Shown one piece after another: positions 22,293 through 35,600 of a stretch of 64,000 bases of DNA. Both the position numbers and the translations under genes were made by a program. The stretch is from positions 59,716,773 through 59,780,772 of the forward strand of contig RSEF01000001.1 of the NCBI GenBank assembly GCA_003993805.1, in the 5' to 3' direction. Each line of letters starts with the position of its first letter. Within the stretch, counting starts at the first letter, position 1. The notes beneath the pieces were generated by a model. The model was not told the origin of the DNA. It worked only from the letters and a program-made list of their open reading frames with translations, and ran no database searches. Origin of the DNA: Himantopus leucocephalus (Eukaryota > Chordata > Aves > Charadriiformes > Recurvirostridae).

Positions 22293-25200
22293 TTTAAAGG
22301 TAATCAAAATGCAACTTGTTTGTTTGTCTGATAAAACTTCTAATAATTACAAAGGACATGAGAGAAGTTGAATTGTCAAAACACATCTATGTACTCCATC
22401 AACTACTAAACAGCAAGACTGTAGTGATGTAGGCTTCCCTTGAACTTATCAAATAACCTGCATATATCTCCAAGGAGAATTGTGAACTATTGACTCTAAC
22501 CATAAGTCATCTGTTACAGATACACAATATACTCTATTAAAACACTGTGAAAAATACAGCAAAAGATGAAGTCTTGTAAATTACTTGAATTCAGATTTTG
22601 AGGGGACAATTGTAAGGAACTGCAATTGAACTGTAATGCTAGAGAGAAAGCGGTAATTTAGATTTTCTTGAACCCTGATGAGTACACCCATTTAGGTAGC
22701 TCATTTCACTAACTTAGCCACCTTTTGATTGAAACTTATGGTCCTACACTTATACATTAGATTTTGTATTTGCAGGCTGTCCTTCCTCTCAACTGCAATA
22801 ACACAGCAGGCCTACTTGTACCCAGAATCCCTAGACAGCCTTCTCCTTGGAAGGTGACAGATTAAATTCTCCAAAATCAGCTTCTACAAAACAATTGTAT
22901 TGCTCACTCATGCAAGGGTATGTCGTTAGAAGCAAAAAGATTAAAAACAACAAAGTCTGTGAATGTCCCAGTTCACCTAAACATTTTCCTTGCCTTGTAA
23001 GTTTTAGCAAGCTACGTTTATTAGTGCTCATTCTTGTTCACAGTGGCCAAAACCTCTCTCTTTGTATCTGAAAATTGGTTTAAAGCTGGAAAAATTCATC
23101 CCATGGTCTTTAAAAGCTAAAAAATTCTGCCAAGGCCTTTATACAATCGACACCTGTAGCAACTGCACATCACACAGGAACCCCAGTTCTGCCACCAGTT
23201 GAGGGCAATGGAGTAATACTTGTTAATAAAATGCATACCAGATAGTGATTTTCTCTCTCCTTCCTCTGTCCAAGACTCCCAAATTGCATTTCAGGTACCG
23301 CTGGTAAGACTGTCAGCAGTTTCACATTTAGAAGAAAAGATGTCTGCTCAAAAGCAAGGCATTCTGTTGTGTGTTCGCTAGAAACATCAGTTGCAAAAAA
23401 TGATGTTGCAGATAAGAAACATTAAGAATGACTCCACAATGCAATTACAGCTTCTCTTGTGTAATGTTTCTTCCAAAAGACCAGAGAAATCAGTATTTCT
23501 GAGAGCAAAAGAAATTTCTTTCCTCCTTTTTATTATTTTGTTTCAGAAATCAGTAACATATTCATACTCCTATGGTAATATTGCAGTTTATGGACCTGAT
23601 TATTACCTCAGTTGTGTTTTCTATAGACTGCAACCCATAGGAAGGTGAGAAAGCTCTTGGGTCATTAACTAACTGGACATTTGATGCATCAGAGGGCACA
23701 GACACCAGACATGCAATGGAGAAGGGCAGGCTAGGTTAGGGAACAAGACACAGGTTCCTATGATAATGCTTGTAACAGGGTACAAGGGGTAGAGCACACT
23801 TATCAGTGTGCATTATATTCCTTCTTCCTATCTTCACATTTGTGACCTGGCTTTGAAAGTGATTGTTGTGTTTTTCAGAGAGATAGGATGTACCACATAG
23901 CCACATCTGAGAAAAAAAGGAAAAAAAAAAAAAAGAAGACAACCAGGTAAATGATAGATGAGCACTCTCACACAGAATTGACCAAAACTTTTTGACAAAA
24001 TGTATCTCTTGGGAGTGGATGAGGAATTCCCACTTGTCAAAATGAAAAACGTTTCACAGAAATACACTTATTTTGAAGAGAATCTCATCAGTCCAGAATG
24101 AAATGTGTAGGCCAAATGAAAGAAAGAGACTCTTACCAAGAATTTAGAGTTTGTGACATTTGTCATGATAGTGTAGATCAGTATTTCTCCTGCAGCGTTG
24201 CATGTGGAGAGGTTACACAGGGCAATAGTTCTAAGGGTACAGGGGCCACTAACCGCTGCTCTTCCTAAAGTGGACTGCCTGTGGCAATGAAGAAGGTGCA
24301 GGGTGGGCTCTGCTGAGCAAACACACAATTGAGACACAATGTCTTGCATTTCTTGTGCCTACGTTGGAAATTCCCTCTTTTTATGAATGAAAACGTGCGT
24401 GCTCTGTCAGAAGAAATAACGTCTTGGACTCTGAAGGCTGGTTAGCACAGGTTCACAGATCATGAACCTAATAAGAGATAGTCAGTTAAAAAGTCACTAT
24501 TGCTTTTAGCAAAGCAAGCTGGGAATCTAGAACAGTGGCAAGGCATTCACTACTGGAAGCACATCTTTTCATTGCTAGCGATAAGTGTTACACTTTAAAC
24601 TGCCGGGCTAGACCAGAACTGCACACTGCATATACAAGAAGATAGAAGCATAAGCAGGATTGCTACAAAACTGAATAAAACGGTGAAATATTCCTATTAT
24701 TCCAGTGACACTGCAAAGACTAGCAGCTGCAATACATTCCTCTGAAATAATCAAACCAAATGCATTATTCTGTACACACTACCAACTAGAAATACAGTAA
24801 TATCAGGTTTTCCAAGGATATATATGAGTAAATACTCCCATTTTTTTTATTCCGTTAAAGCAGAAATATCACATCAATGAAAGTATCCATGTAGGGATAG
24901 CTTAATTAGCATTTTCAGTTCTCAGAAAAAAGAGAACTAGTAACTTAAATCAATATATTTTCAGTTAATTGTTACTGCTGTGCAACAAAGAATAAATTTG
25001 TGCACATTTACAAGGTGAGGTGAATTTCTGAGACTTATCTTTCAAATGAAGTACTTCTTTTGATCAAAAGCGTCTTATAACTGCTGTTTGCAGCTTTTAC
25101 CTCACTGCTGCTGTACATTACTTTATCTGCAGGAAAAGCTTGCACATTTTGCACAGCAATATGAGAGAACTGAAATATAAAACATATAAAATCTCATAGA

Positions 25201-25627
25201 GCTATTGCTCCATTAATATTTTGTATATTAAGCAGCAACAATACCAGTAATGAAACTTCTATGCTACCATGATGGCAATGGTAGGGAACCTTTTAGTGAG
25301 TAAAATCCCAACACGTTTTACTGTAGCTTACATTCCCAGAACACAATGATCTGAGGTGAAAAAGTATTTCCAGAGGTAGTACTAATGTTGCCATTAGTAG
25401 AAAGCAAAGTTATCTCAACATAAAGGAAATATATTTTATAAGAAAAAAGATGACTATGATTTTTTTAAACTCCCTTACAAAAAAGGAAATCTTATTTCCT
25501 TGTGACCCACCACCATCAAATGGCTGTTGTGTTCTGTTCACCAACTTTGATCAAAAAGATGAAACAAGACCATCTCTTTAGCAAAGAGGCCATGTGTCTT
25601 TAACTGCCTCTGGCTTAAAATAACACC

Positions 25628-25644
25628 AAAAAAAAAAAAAAAAG
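25628..25644. repeat. A17 homopolymer
   Basis: Seventeen consecutive A residues, without an adjacent recognisable SINE or processed-gene body. Confidence 0.9.
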
Positions 25645-26739
25645 GAACTCACTATTTTTTCGAAAGAGCTTTCAATCCCTTTTTTTAAAAAAAGAGAGAA
25701 TTTTAAGACCAATATTTTCTTTTGTTCATTTCTTGTACTGTTATCATGTCCCTGCTAGCAAATCAATAGTTCATTGTTTCTTTTCTATTCCTTAAAACAC
25801 TTTAAACTGTGAACTCTGTCCTTGTCTAACATAATACAGGGAGCAGAAGTGCAAAGACTGGTGCTGAGTACATCCCTAACAGGGCAGAAGAAGGAAGATA
25901 TAGTGTGAGAATCAGATTTTCATTTTGATGTTTGTTTTGAAGGACTGTGCATTTCCACAGTGCTCCAGAAAGCAGGCTCCATCTTCATTCACTGAATGAT
26001 GCTCTCATGAGTACCTGAGCTTGCAGCGACGTACAAGCCTTGTAAGGGCATAGTCACTGTGTTGCTATCATCAAAGAGACTCTGTAATTCATGTCCTTTA
26101 CACTTGAGTCTTAATTTATATTTTGAGCTACGGTACTTTAACCTTTGGACTGTGGATAATTTCTCCACAAATGATTTAGCCTACTGACCATTTCATATGA
26201 CTAACCATATATCCTTGTTTGGAAAGCACAGTTTTCATTAAATTTAATTACTTTCCCCTACGGCTTGCATGGGAAAGGTCCATGGTAAAGGTGCAGCTAT
26301 TAAATAAGTGCAGCTACTAAACAAGGCCAGCTGCCATTAAAATCTACATAGTAAAGGTGAAGCTACTAAATTAGGGTGATTACTGTTTGAGGGTGTTTCG
26401 AAATGAAGACATATGGGTAAGCTTTTGCACCTCTAGTGCATTTTGCTATACACAATGTTTTAAAAATCATATAAGGGGCTCAGCAAGATGTTTCCGTGTC
26501 TTAGCTGTTACAGCACTGTCATATTAAACCGATTTCTAGAAATAGGAAATGTATTCATTCACAAAGTTTTTGTCCATTAGGAATTCACAATGTTGTCCCA
26601 CAAGTAGGTTTTGTTTACCCGGTGTGCAAAACGCCAATGTACACACAGAGTAGAGGTATTTATTTATTGCATGTTTGCACAGATATGGATGCTAGGTGGC
26701 AACGCAAAAAGCTAGCACACCTGTCCACAAAATCTTCGA

Positions 26740-26960
26740 TACGTTTATACGATTCAAAATACAGGAGTACACGCCTATGATTATAATGATTGGCTAGTAT
26801 TTTATCCTAACAATTTCTATTGGTTATCACTATTCCTTGTGTTCACTTAAAGTTTCACTGTTTTTTAATTGAAGTGCACGTGCTCAACGCAGTGGAGGAG
26901 GCTGGGTCTGCTCAGTCTCTAATTGACTCAGTGGTTGCGATCTCCCCCTGCCGCCTTTAC
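26740..26960. promoter_or_regulatory. Promoter/enhancer-like motif cluster
   Basis: Within about 140 bp there are two ATTGG (inverted CCAAT) boxes at 26789-26793 and 26819-26823, a palindromic E-box GCACGTGC at 26876-26883 and an AP-1-type TGACTCA at 26924-26930. A locally GC- and CpG-richer stretch lies inside long AT-rich flanks. No convincing TATA box, first exon or long open frame follows; an 84-codon frame at 27074-27328 is unrecognised. It could be an enhancer, a noncoding-RNA promoter or a decayed LTR. Confidence is low because each motif is short. Confidence 0.25.
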
Positions 26961-29018
26961 CATTCCCCCAGTTACAACTGAATTCTTGCTGACTTTAGGC
27001 TTCTTCAGCAATTTACTCACCTAGTTCCTTTTGGGGGTAAGATGTTTCCTTTTTATCAGTCTTTAGTTCTTCTTTGTGGTGTAGCAAGGCCTGTTTCACA
27101 AGACTTTTTGCAACTTTTTATGGCTCTTTTCTTTTTGCTCAGTGGAAGATTCCATTTTCTAAAGTACATCAATGTGAACACTTGACTCTACAAGAAGTTC
27201 TGAGGTTTATAATGAATTTCAAAACCTCTACTACATTTCAAAGAAATTATCCCTTAAAAAAATTACTAAAGATTTATCTATACTGTGTTGTGAATGGCAC
27301 TCAGAAAAAGAACCCAGGTCCCCAGTGAATTGCTGCGGACCGACTCATGTCCAATCTTCTTAGGCCACCACATTAGAACAAACTGAATTCCTTCCCTTTC
27401 CGTAGCACTTGGCCTGTATTTTCTCCAAACCACACTTTACTCCTTGTAGTCATAAGACATAATTCTGTGTTTGTGTTTTCTCATTTCACAGTACCAAAAT
27501 AACTGCTCTTGCAGCCCACCAGAATAGTGTTCACACAACACGATGCCACAGCTGTGTGTGACATCTTCTGGAGCAAGGCACAAGGCGTTTGAAGAGAAAG
27601 GTATTCAAACACAGTGTTCGTTGTAGTCAGGGGAGCCAAACATGGCATAATCCATATCCCTAATGGACATGTTTGAAGCACACTACTCCATCATCCCTGA
27701 CCAGGTATTCTCTTTGAGGGAAGTGATTGAGTTGCTTCAGAAGAGAGTTCAGAAATGAATTAGCGTGTGTGTGAAGTGTGCAAGGGTCTGGGAATGGAAT
27801 AAAGACCAAGCCAGACTGCCTCTGTAGGCACCACCTAAAATGATGGCATATGACTGCTCTTTGTAGAGTCGAACATTCTCATTATATTGCTCGTAGAGAA
27901 AAACATTCTCATTATAAAACACCGTTTTGGGGGACTGTCACTTTTCTAATTGTTAGCACTGCCCAGAGGTTCCATTATTTTCCTGAAATCCTGTGGTACA
28001 GACAGTTTAGTTCCCTTGAGCACTTCCTTCAGATTGTAATGATTTTCTACATCTGGATAATTTATTAGAAGTAACTACGTAATGTTAATCCAATCTGAAG
28101 TTCACTGAATTATTCTTGTTGATTTCAGTGAATTTTGAATGGCAATTCACAAGTGACCAAGAAGAGACACCAGAGTTTTGAAGACCAGAGGATCTGTCAT
28201 ACAACTACCTCCTTTTTTTCTAAACCTCACACTTCATGCACTGATGTCCCAAAGCGACTTTTGCTGTGGTCCAAATTGCATTTGGTGCTGTACTAACACA
28301 AGATAAGATGATCTAAAGAGGCATATGGTCTTTGCAACCTATACTAGTTCATGTGTATCTCATAATCATAAAAATCTCATTAACATAATAATGAAGCATA
28401 TTTATTTTATTAATATTATTCTTTTTTTCCTCGATCATGTGCAAAGTGTTTTTTACTTGTAGATCTTTGTGGCAAGAAGTTTATCTAAACTGTGGAAGTT
28501 TATCTAAAATTTTTCTTTGTAATGAGCATCCTGAAATATAAGATGCCTTTTAGATCAATCTGCTTTTATTAGATTATAAACTGGAATACTTTACTTCTTA
28601 TAGCAAGATAGTCATTTAAGACAGACAGAATAGATACAAAAATCTTTTCATTCCCACAGTTTCCTTGCTTCCAGGTTTGCTTGTAGGACTATAGAAGGTT
28701 TCTGAGATGCAGCAAGCTTTACATTGACTATCTATTTCTGCCACCTCAGAGGTCTGCCTGTCTGCTCCCTTCTACTCTCAATAGTGTCTTCATAGTTGCA
28801 GGCTGCCAATGCATTGCTTTGTCTCTGTATCTGCCTGCCCTGTGCTGCAACCTATCAAGTCTCCACTCGTGCAAGGGAAGGTTCATTTGGTCTTCTGCAC
28901 CAACAGCCCGCCACCTCCTTCCAGGAGGGTCTACCTCACCTAACCACTCATCTCTTAAAAATAAATAAATAAATAGACAGATATCAAATATCACAATCTC
29001 AATGACTTTCTCCTTTTT
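26961..29018. other. Noncoding DNA with a GC-richer patch
   Basis: Mostly AT-rich. A GC-richer patch at about 28740-28950 holds part of a 116-codon minus-strand frame (28746-29096) that reads through the N/T-tract and has no recognisable domain. A (TAAA)n stretch lies at about 28958-28974. An imperfect direct repeat of ACATTCTCATTATA is present near 27873 and 27903. Confidence 0.5.
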
Positions 29019-29042
29019 NCTTTTTTTTTTTTTTTTTTTTTT
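29019..29042. repeat. Single N next to T22 homopolymer
   Basis: An N at 29019, one C, then 22 consecutive T residues (29021-29042). As at 11523 and 56670, the ambiguous base sits at or beside the edge of a homopolymer. Confidence 0.9.
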
Positions 29043-29587
29043 CAGAAAACTGAACTTTAATATAGGACAGTATCTTCTAAACAATTTATCTGGCAAATAC
29101 TTTCAAAAATAGATGATGATCATTTTCCTAAGGACATACTTACATGGTTAAAAACTGATTGATTTTTGGAAAAGAGTTGCAGCTGTTATTTTCTCAAGAT
29201 TTTCTGAATTAGGCCATGTTAATCTATATCTATCTACAGATGTCTTTCTGGTACCTTGGGTCAGATGTTTACATTTGAACATTGCCAAAAAGTTGTCACC
29301 TGTCTTTAGGTTGCTTAGCAGTTTAAAAGGGAAAGTGAGGAAGGATGAAGCTAGCACTACTGAGGTGACTATTGAGGGCTTTCAGTTTCTCTTCTCCTGC
29401 AGAAATTTCTGCAAATTTAGTGATCCTTAGAAAGCCTGGCTGACACTGCTAGGAGCTATGTCACTTCTGACTGATATCAGGTCACACTTGCTCCTAGGAA
29501 TATAAAGAATCCTTGCTGCTTCAATAGTCTGCAAGGGATACAGTTAAAACTCCTGAAAAGTCAAAGGTTCTATTCAACTCTGACATG

Positions 29588-29683
29588 TGCCATACTGAAT
29601 ATATACCAGATTTTCTTAACACCCATCTACACTTTTGCCATATTAAGTATATATCAGATTTACCTAACATTTGTGTTCTATAC
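29588..29683. repeat. Degenerate 48-bp tandem duplication
   Basis: Two adjacent copies begin with TGCCATA (29588 and 29636) and share TATATA(C/T)CAGATTT and TAACA. Identity is roughly 70% by eye, so the duplication is old. On the minus strand it appears as a repeated GKSDIY/RKSGIYS peptide in a small chance frame. Confidence 0.65.
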
Positions 29684-32600
29684 ACACTTTTTACTTTATT
29701 CACATTCTACAAGTACTAGGAGGCACAATAAAAGTTTCTAAAGGTACGCATATTGTGAATAAAATCCCTCACAACTTTCTTAAGTAATTTTTTTACTTAA
29801 CAAAGCTAGCTCAGATTAATCTCAGGCTTTAAGAAAAAGATCATAACATTACAAAAAAAAAGCATTATTTCCAATGGCCTTACAAAGCAGACAGACTATT
29901 AAGAATAAGTGAAGTGCTATTAAGTAGAGATTAAATAATCTTACCTTTTCCAGACCAGTAACTCAAGTTTTCAGCGTACTGCATTAGTTGAGCACTTCAG
30001 AAATACATTAAAATAATTTAATTGAAATGTATGCCTTCTTTGAGAGTTTTTATATTCCTTCAGACTTCAACAACAGTCAGAAGCTCAAACATATATTGGT
30101 TAACACTTCTGTCCAAGTATTCTTTTACTAAAATAATCTACCAAAAAAAGAAAAAAGTCCTGATAGTTTTTAAATGTGCAGTGGTTGCTAACAGAGCAAA
30201 TTTAACAGATGAGCTACATTTAAGGGCAAAAGATCCAAGTCTTGTGGAAAACAACAAACATTCTTACAATAGAAGGAACAATATAGTCTACAAATAAAAT
30301 TTATGATGGTGTTGATGAGTTTTGGGGATCAGGACTGAGATCACCCACCAAGTACAATGAAAGCTAAGATCCTATATCCAGTGTATTTATTTCTAATATT
30401 TTTCTTTACTCAGCTGTTTTTTCAAACTTACCAGAGCATATTGAGTTGTGCCAACTATTCATGTTTAGTAACAAGATGACCTTCTAGCAACTCATAATGA
30501 ATTTAAGGGCAGTTGTAATAAGAATATCAAAGGGAGTTTAAAAGTCATGTGTATAATCTTTTGGTAAGGCCACAGACTTCATTATCATAATGCTATAGCA
30601 CAGATCCAAATCAATTTTAGTTATGCTTCTAATGTAATCTCAGGCTTGCAACCAGCCACTTCAATTACTTTTTCTGCAGTAATCTCATCTAAAACTTCTC
30701 TTCTTGTTCCTGCTAGCCCCTTCCCTTTTAACCAGAACAGACAGTTCTGCAAGGGGCAGGCAGCCATGGAGCTTGCTGAAGAGCCACCATGTTTCCTCTG
30801 GAATTATAGCACGTCTGCTTGAGGCAGCCTGGAGATGGCATTAATTTGCTGTACAAACTCCATCATGAATTTATTAAGTGTTCTGGTTTTGGGCGGGAGG
30901 GATTTTTTTTTGTTTGCTTTGTGGGTTTTTTTTAATAGATAGCTACTAAACCTATGGAAAATAATCCACTTCTTTAATATGGAACCTTCTTTTAAAATGT
31001 TACTTATTTTTAGCCAAATTATAAATCATGTGGGCTAGAAGACAACTTCCTTAACATGGGCTTCACTCCTGGTACAGAAGAGCTTTGCATTTTAAACATG
31101 ACAGAGGGGACAAGCTGGAGTACCTTTAACCAGCTGATAAAGAGGAAAAAACGAGTGCTCTCTCTTTATATGGGACTACGCTGACAGTTAAAAGCAGTTG
31201 ATTTTGAAACCATTCTGAATGAAGTGTTCTTTCATAGTTTGATGTCTTAGAAAATCCTTCTTGTGTTTGTTCTCAGCAGAGCTAAGAATTCAAACCATTC
31301 TAGGAGATGTTGAGCAACACTCAAGGTGGAGCGCTGTATGTAGGATAATTCAACTTTAAATTATCATTATTTATTTCCAAGAAATATGATTAAACAGTGA
31401 TTTGCTGTTGCTTTTGGAACCTACTGAAAAATGGCAGTTTGACAGAAATAGCCATAAAGCAGCTCCTCTTGCCAAATGATGCAGCATTACCAAAATGTCC
31501 AGCAACAATCAGGGCCGAGATATGGACCATGTTACACACATCTTACAGTAGTGTATTGGGGTAGTGGCACCACATAGATGGAGTTTATAGGCAAACAAAT
31601 ACAAACTTCTCCCTTGCCTAGGGCTTTGTTTCAGTTCACTGAACAAAGCAGTACAAAGTAATTACAGACTTTTTCTTGGAAATTGTTTCAGACCCTCCTT
31701 GGAGGTTTCTGCTTCAAAGACATTCCAAATTATAACAAAAGAAGGTGGGCTATTTGCCCAAAGTTTGAGCAAACGGCATTTAACAGCACAAATGGGGTCC
31801 TTTCAGATTTCTTCTCATATCAGGAAAAGGCAGCCAGGTTTGTTTGAAGTACTATGTTCAGAAATTCCCTTCTTCCTCCAGATTCTGGAGAAAAGACATC
31901 TGGAATCTGTCCTGAACCAGCCTTATAAGTTACCATTGAGGCAGCTTCCTCTCACACTGTTAATCATCATTTCCTAAGATGAAAAAGCACAAGGAACAGC
32001 CCAAAACTTCACAGGCCATAGAGCTATCCTTTCTTCTACTGACCCACGATGTCTGCCTCTCAGTTGTGCTGAAAGGAGCAAAGTCTAAAACAAAGACAAA
32101 GCCAACCCAGGACTGGTTTTCCTCAGATTCTTAGAAGCCTATCAATACTCCCATAGATAGAATTCCTTATGGAAATTATTGTCCATCAAGAATTTGATCT
32201 CAATGAGTCATGTAAAGCACTTTTCCCAATATTTTGAACTACACAGTATAAAAGGTGCTTGTCTCCTTGTTACTTCCAGCCATCATCTCCTCATGGCAAA
32301 TTAGTATACTGAAAATGAGAAGAGTTCTGAGTATATTCTTTGCCATGGGATCATGTTCATCATTCTTGCTTTATTATAATAGAACCTAAGACTAATGTCA
32401 AAATTCAAACCCTTAGATAAACAAAAATCAAGCTGGTATTTCTACTATCCTTATAGCTACAGAACATTATTATTTTAAACACTAACATTTAGAGTTTTTG
32501 TCTCAGGAGTTATAAGTAAATGCAAAGTTGTGGAACCAAGCAAATGAGGCATATGCTGAATTGCCAGTCCTGCAAACAGTGGGAAGTATGTGATTGGCCT

Positions 32601-35600
32601 TTCTGGCCATGATGTCTTCTTTTGGCATCAAGCAGGGTTCCAGATAACAGAATTCTGAATTTAGCTGAAGACACATGTGCAGAGAATTACTATGGGCTCC
32701 TAATCAAAATGTTGCAAGGCTTGCAGTTGTTTTTTTTTCTTCAGTCTGATTAGTCTGGTAATTTAATAAGTATTAAGTAAGAAATAAGAGCATTTATATT
32801 GGGATTCTGTTTTACGTAAGGCTTAGTTGAAAGCATTTGAGAAGATGAGTAATTGTGCAATATTGACTTGAATTGAACAGGACTGCCACAATGAACACCT
32901 GCTATTAATGTTATACCTAACATTATTTTATCATAACATCTCTAAACCAACATCTTTGACAGCTTTCAAGATTATGGATGTTACTTCTAAAGGTCTTTGT
33001 TGATAAAATGCTGCTTAAATAACTGAAATGATGGTAGAATTTTCATTTAGAACTTTCATTCAAAATATTTCTTGAGACAAATTTGTTCATGTTGATAAGT
33101 CTAATGGAGTCTCAAAAATCTCTTAGCTCCCATTAGGATGATGTTTGATTTGTAAAGCATACTAATTCACCCATTCTTCCAAGATCAAAAAGTCTTCTTC
33201 ATGGGCTTTGTTTCCCTAAAGATTTCCTTAGTAAAGACTAAATACCATTCCTCTTTTTCCCTTTTTATTATTTTAGCTTTCTGCATAATTTCAAGGAAGT
33301 TTCATAGTATCTTTGTCTTCCAGCACATACATCTGTACAGTCAATTGAGTGATCACCTCCTTTAAGAAGTAGGGAGAGGTGCCATTTATGATTCACAAAA
33401 TTAAACCAAGTCAAACCAAAAAATTCTAGAAAACAAGGCAGCTGAAATATTACTGGCATCATATGTTAATACATGCCTTCTACTCAAGACAGTTAAATCA
33501 AACCACTACAAAATAAAGTGTTGGAAATATTCATGCCACAGGAAAACAGAGGTAAAGTTCTCAACTTAAAAGAACAGGCCATTTCTAGCTTCTCTAATTC
33601 TGTGGCTCATGGTCATTAACAGCTGTTTTATGAAAAATGTAATTGTAGATGGTACAGAATCATGAAAAATTAAAAATCCTGTCATGAATTAAAAATAGAA
33701 GACTAAGTGCATGTGCCAGAAAAGAATTATAAGTGTTATAAATAAAATGAAGATGGGAAAAGGGTAATCAAATTGGGTAATTACTTGACTAAGTTAATAA
33801 TTTTTATATTATGATTAAGTACATCTGGTCTGTAGGAAATTCTATATGATTTCAGACATGAATTCTTCTGTCTGTCACAGCAAGGAGTCTAGGACACTTT
33901 TCTCTTTCAATGTTACTGAATATCAAATATCATGTCCTAAGTTGGGTTTAGCATTGTCACAGGTAGTGCTGTCATGATAGCAGGAATCAGAGTTTTAGTC
34001 CAAACAGAAATCTCTGCCACTTCTGAGCTACTGTAAATGCCTCCATAACATATTATTGCAAGTATTTGCCAAGGTGCTTTAAGTCTTTTGCAAAAATCTA
34101 AGGTATGTTTTAATAGTTTGAAAGGTGTTTACCCTCACATATTTTCATGACCTGAAAGAATAACTTCTGCTGGATATATTAAGAGACAGAAATCAATCCT
34201 TGCACAAATAAATTCAAGCCTAGACCCTTTTGAATGGTAGTCAGCCATTCATCTTGTCTACTCACTAGTTCATTACTTTTCTGTAATGCATTTAGTTTTG
34301 TTTTAGATTTTGATTGTTTTATATTTTGTCTCTGTACAATACATATAATTTTCTCTTTCCGTAATGAGTACTTATTCCTTCTTTAAAGTGGGCTGCATAC
34401 CACTGGCGATCAAGGTTTAATTGGATCATGTAGTGTTGAAAATATTTCAACAACATAATTACTCCTAATTGAAGCTGCTTCTTCTATTTATCTTAGCTTG
34501 AAGTATTTCTATTAGAAGAGTGCCATGTTGTGGTTCTTTTCTCCTCTGATTGTGTAGCATTGCCATTGTGCTGGGCTAAAGCATCACTGACACCATGTGT
34601 TGCTGTGCAGCCTTAGCTGTGATGTGCTTAGACTGCTTCAACATATCGCAGAGTTCAAAGGTGGTCATAAAATTCTGTCACTGACTGCTTCACATAATCA
34701 TGAGGAGGTGGCATGAACCTCTTTTTGGGAGATGAAAGGTGGAGAAGCTGCAGAGGCAGACCTGGTGACACAAGTATTTCTAAATGAAAAAGTAGAGACT
34801 GGTACCTGTGGTGCCAGACTCTGGCATCTCAGCAGGCAGAACAGGTACAGTCCAAAGTTATGGCAAAAACTCTCACCTAATGCAAATTCAATTTTGGTAC
34901 AAATAAAAAAGGCTGGGCTAACATAAATTGGCCAAGGATTTAACAAAGGTCAGTTCTGAGTTATACTAAGCCTTAATAGGAATGGAAGATATTTAACAGA
35001 CCAAAGGATTGAATTAATGTTTTTCTACTCCATGCCACTGCTTTTTAACAGAGCTGACTCACAACCGATTTTGATAGTTCTGTAACAAGTGACAATGATT
35101 AGACATATGCAAATAAGACTTGGTAAAATAAACACTTTTTTTGGGTGCTTTGGACTCACTTAACAGAGTAAACAATAGGGTCAATATTTTCCATCTCAGG
35201 TTTAAATGTAATTTCTACTTGACAAGGATAAAAAGGAATCCACACTTTTTTGAAGCCATGCGTTGAAAGCACTAGATTAGCAGTTAAAGAGCACAGCACA
35301 ATGATTTAAAGGTTGACTGGGATTCCAAATTGTATTCCACGTTTTATTATATATTTAAAAAACTAATTATAACTAAAACCTAACTGATGCCAGAGGAGGA
35401 CTAGGAACGTTTATAAACTCCTGTAATTGAATTATCACCAAGAAACTAGTGTTGTGAGATGAGAAAAACCATTATGCAGTATCAGTGTGCTATCAAATGT
35501 GTGAAATCTACACCTTTTTGGAGTTCAGAGCCTTTCATTTCAGCAACTGAGTAATTCACCTTTCAGCATTAGACACCGTTACTGAATGATGAAGACTGTA

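Larger units (their letters stand above)
18514..26739. other. Long AT-rich noncoding stretch
   Basis: About 8 kb with no CR1 and no recognisable exon. It is particularly AT-rich at 20600-22600. Minor features are GGGGAGGGGGGGAGGGACGG at 20212-20231, a mixed A run at 23918-23935, A17 at 25628-25644, and AAGGTGCAGCTATTAAAT-type degenerate repeats at about 26285-26375. The longest frame (19924-20325, plus, 133 codons) has no recognisable motif. Isolated strong splice-donor-like sites such as AAGGTAAGT at 20519 occur at about the frequency expected by chance. Confidence 0.55.
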
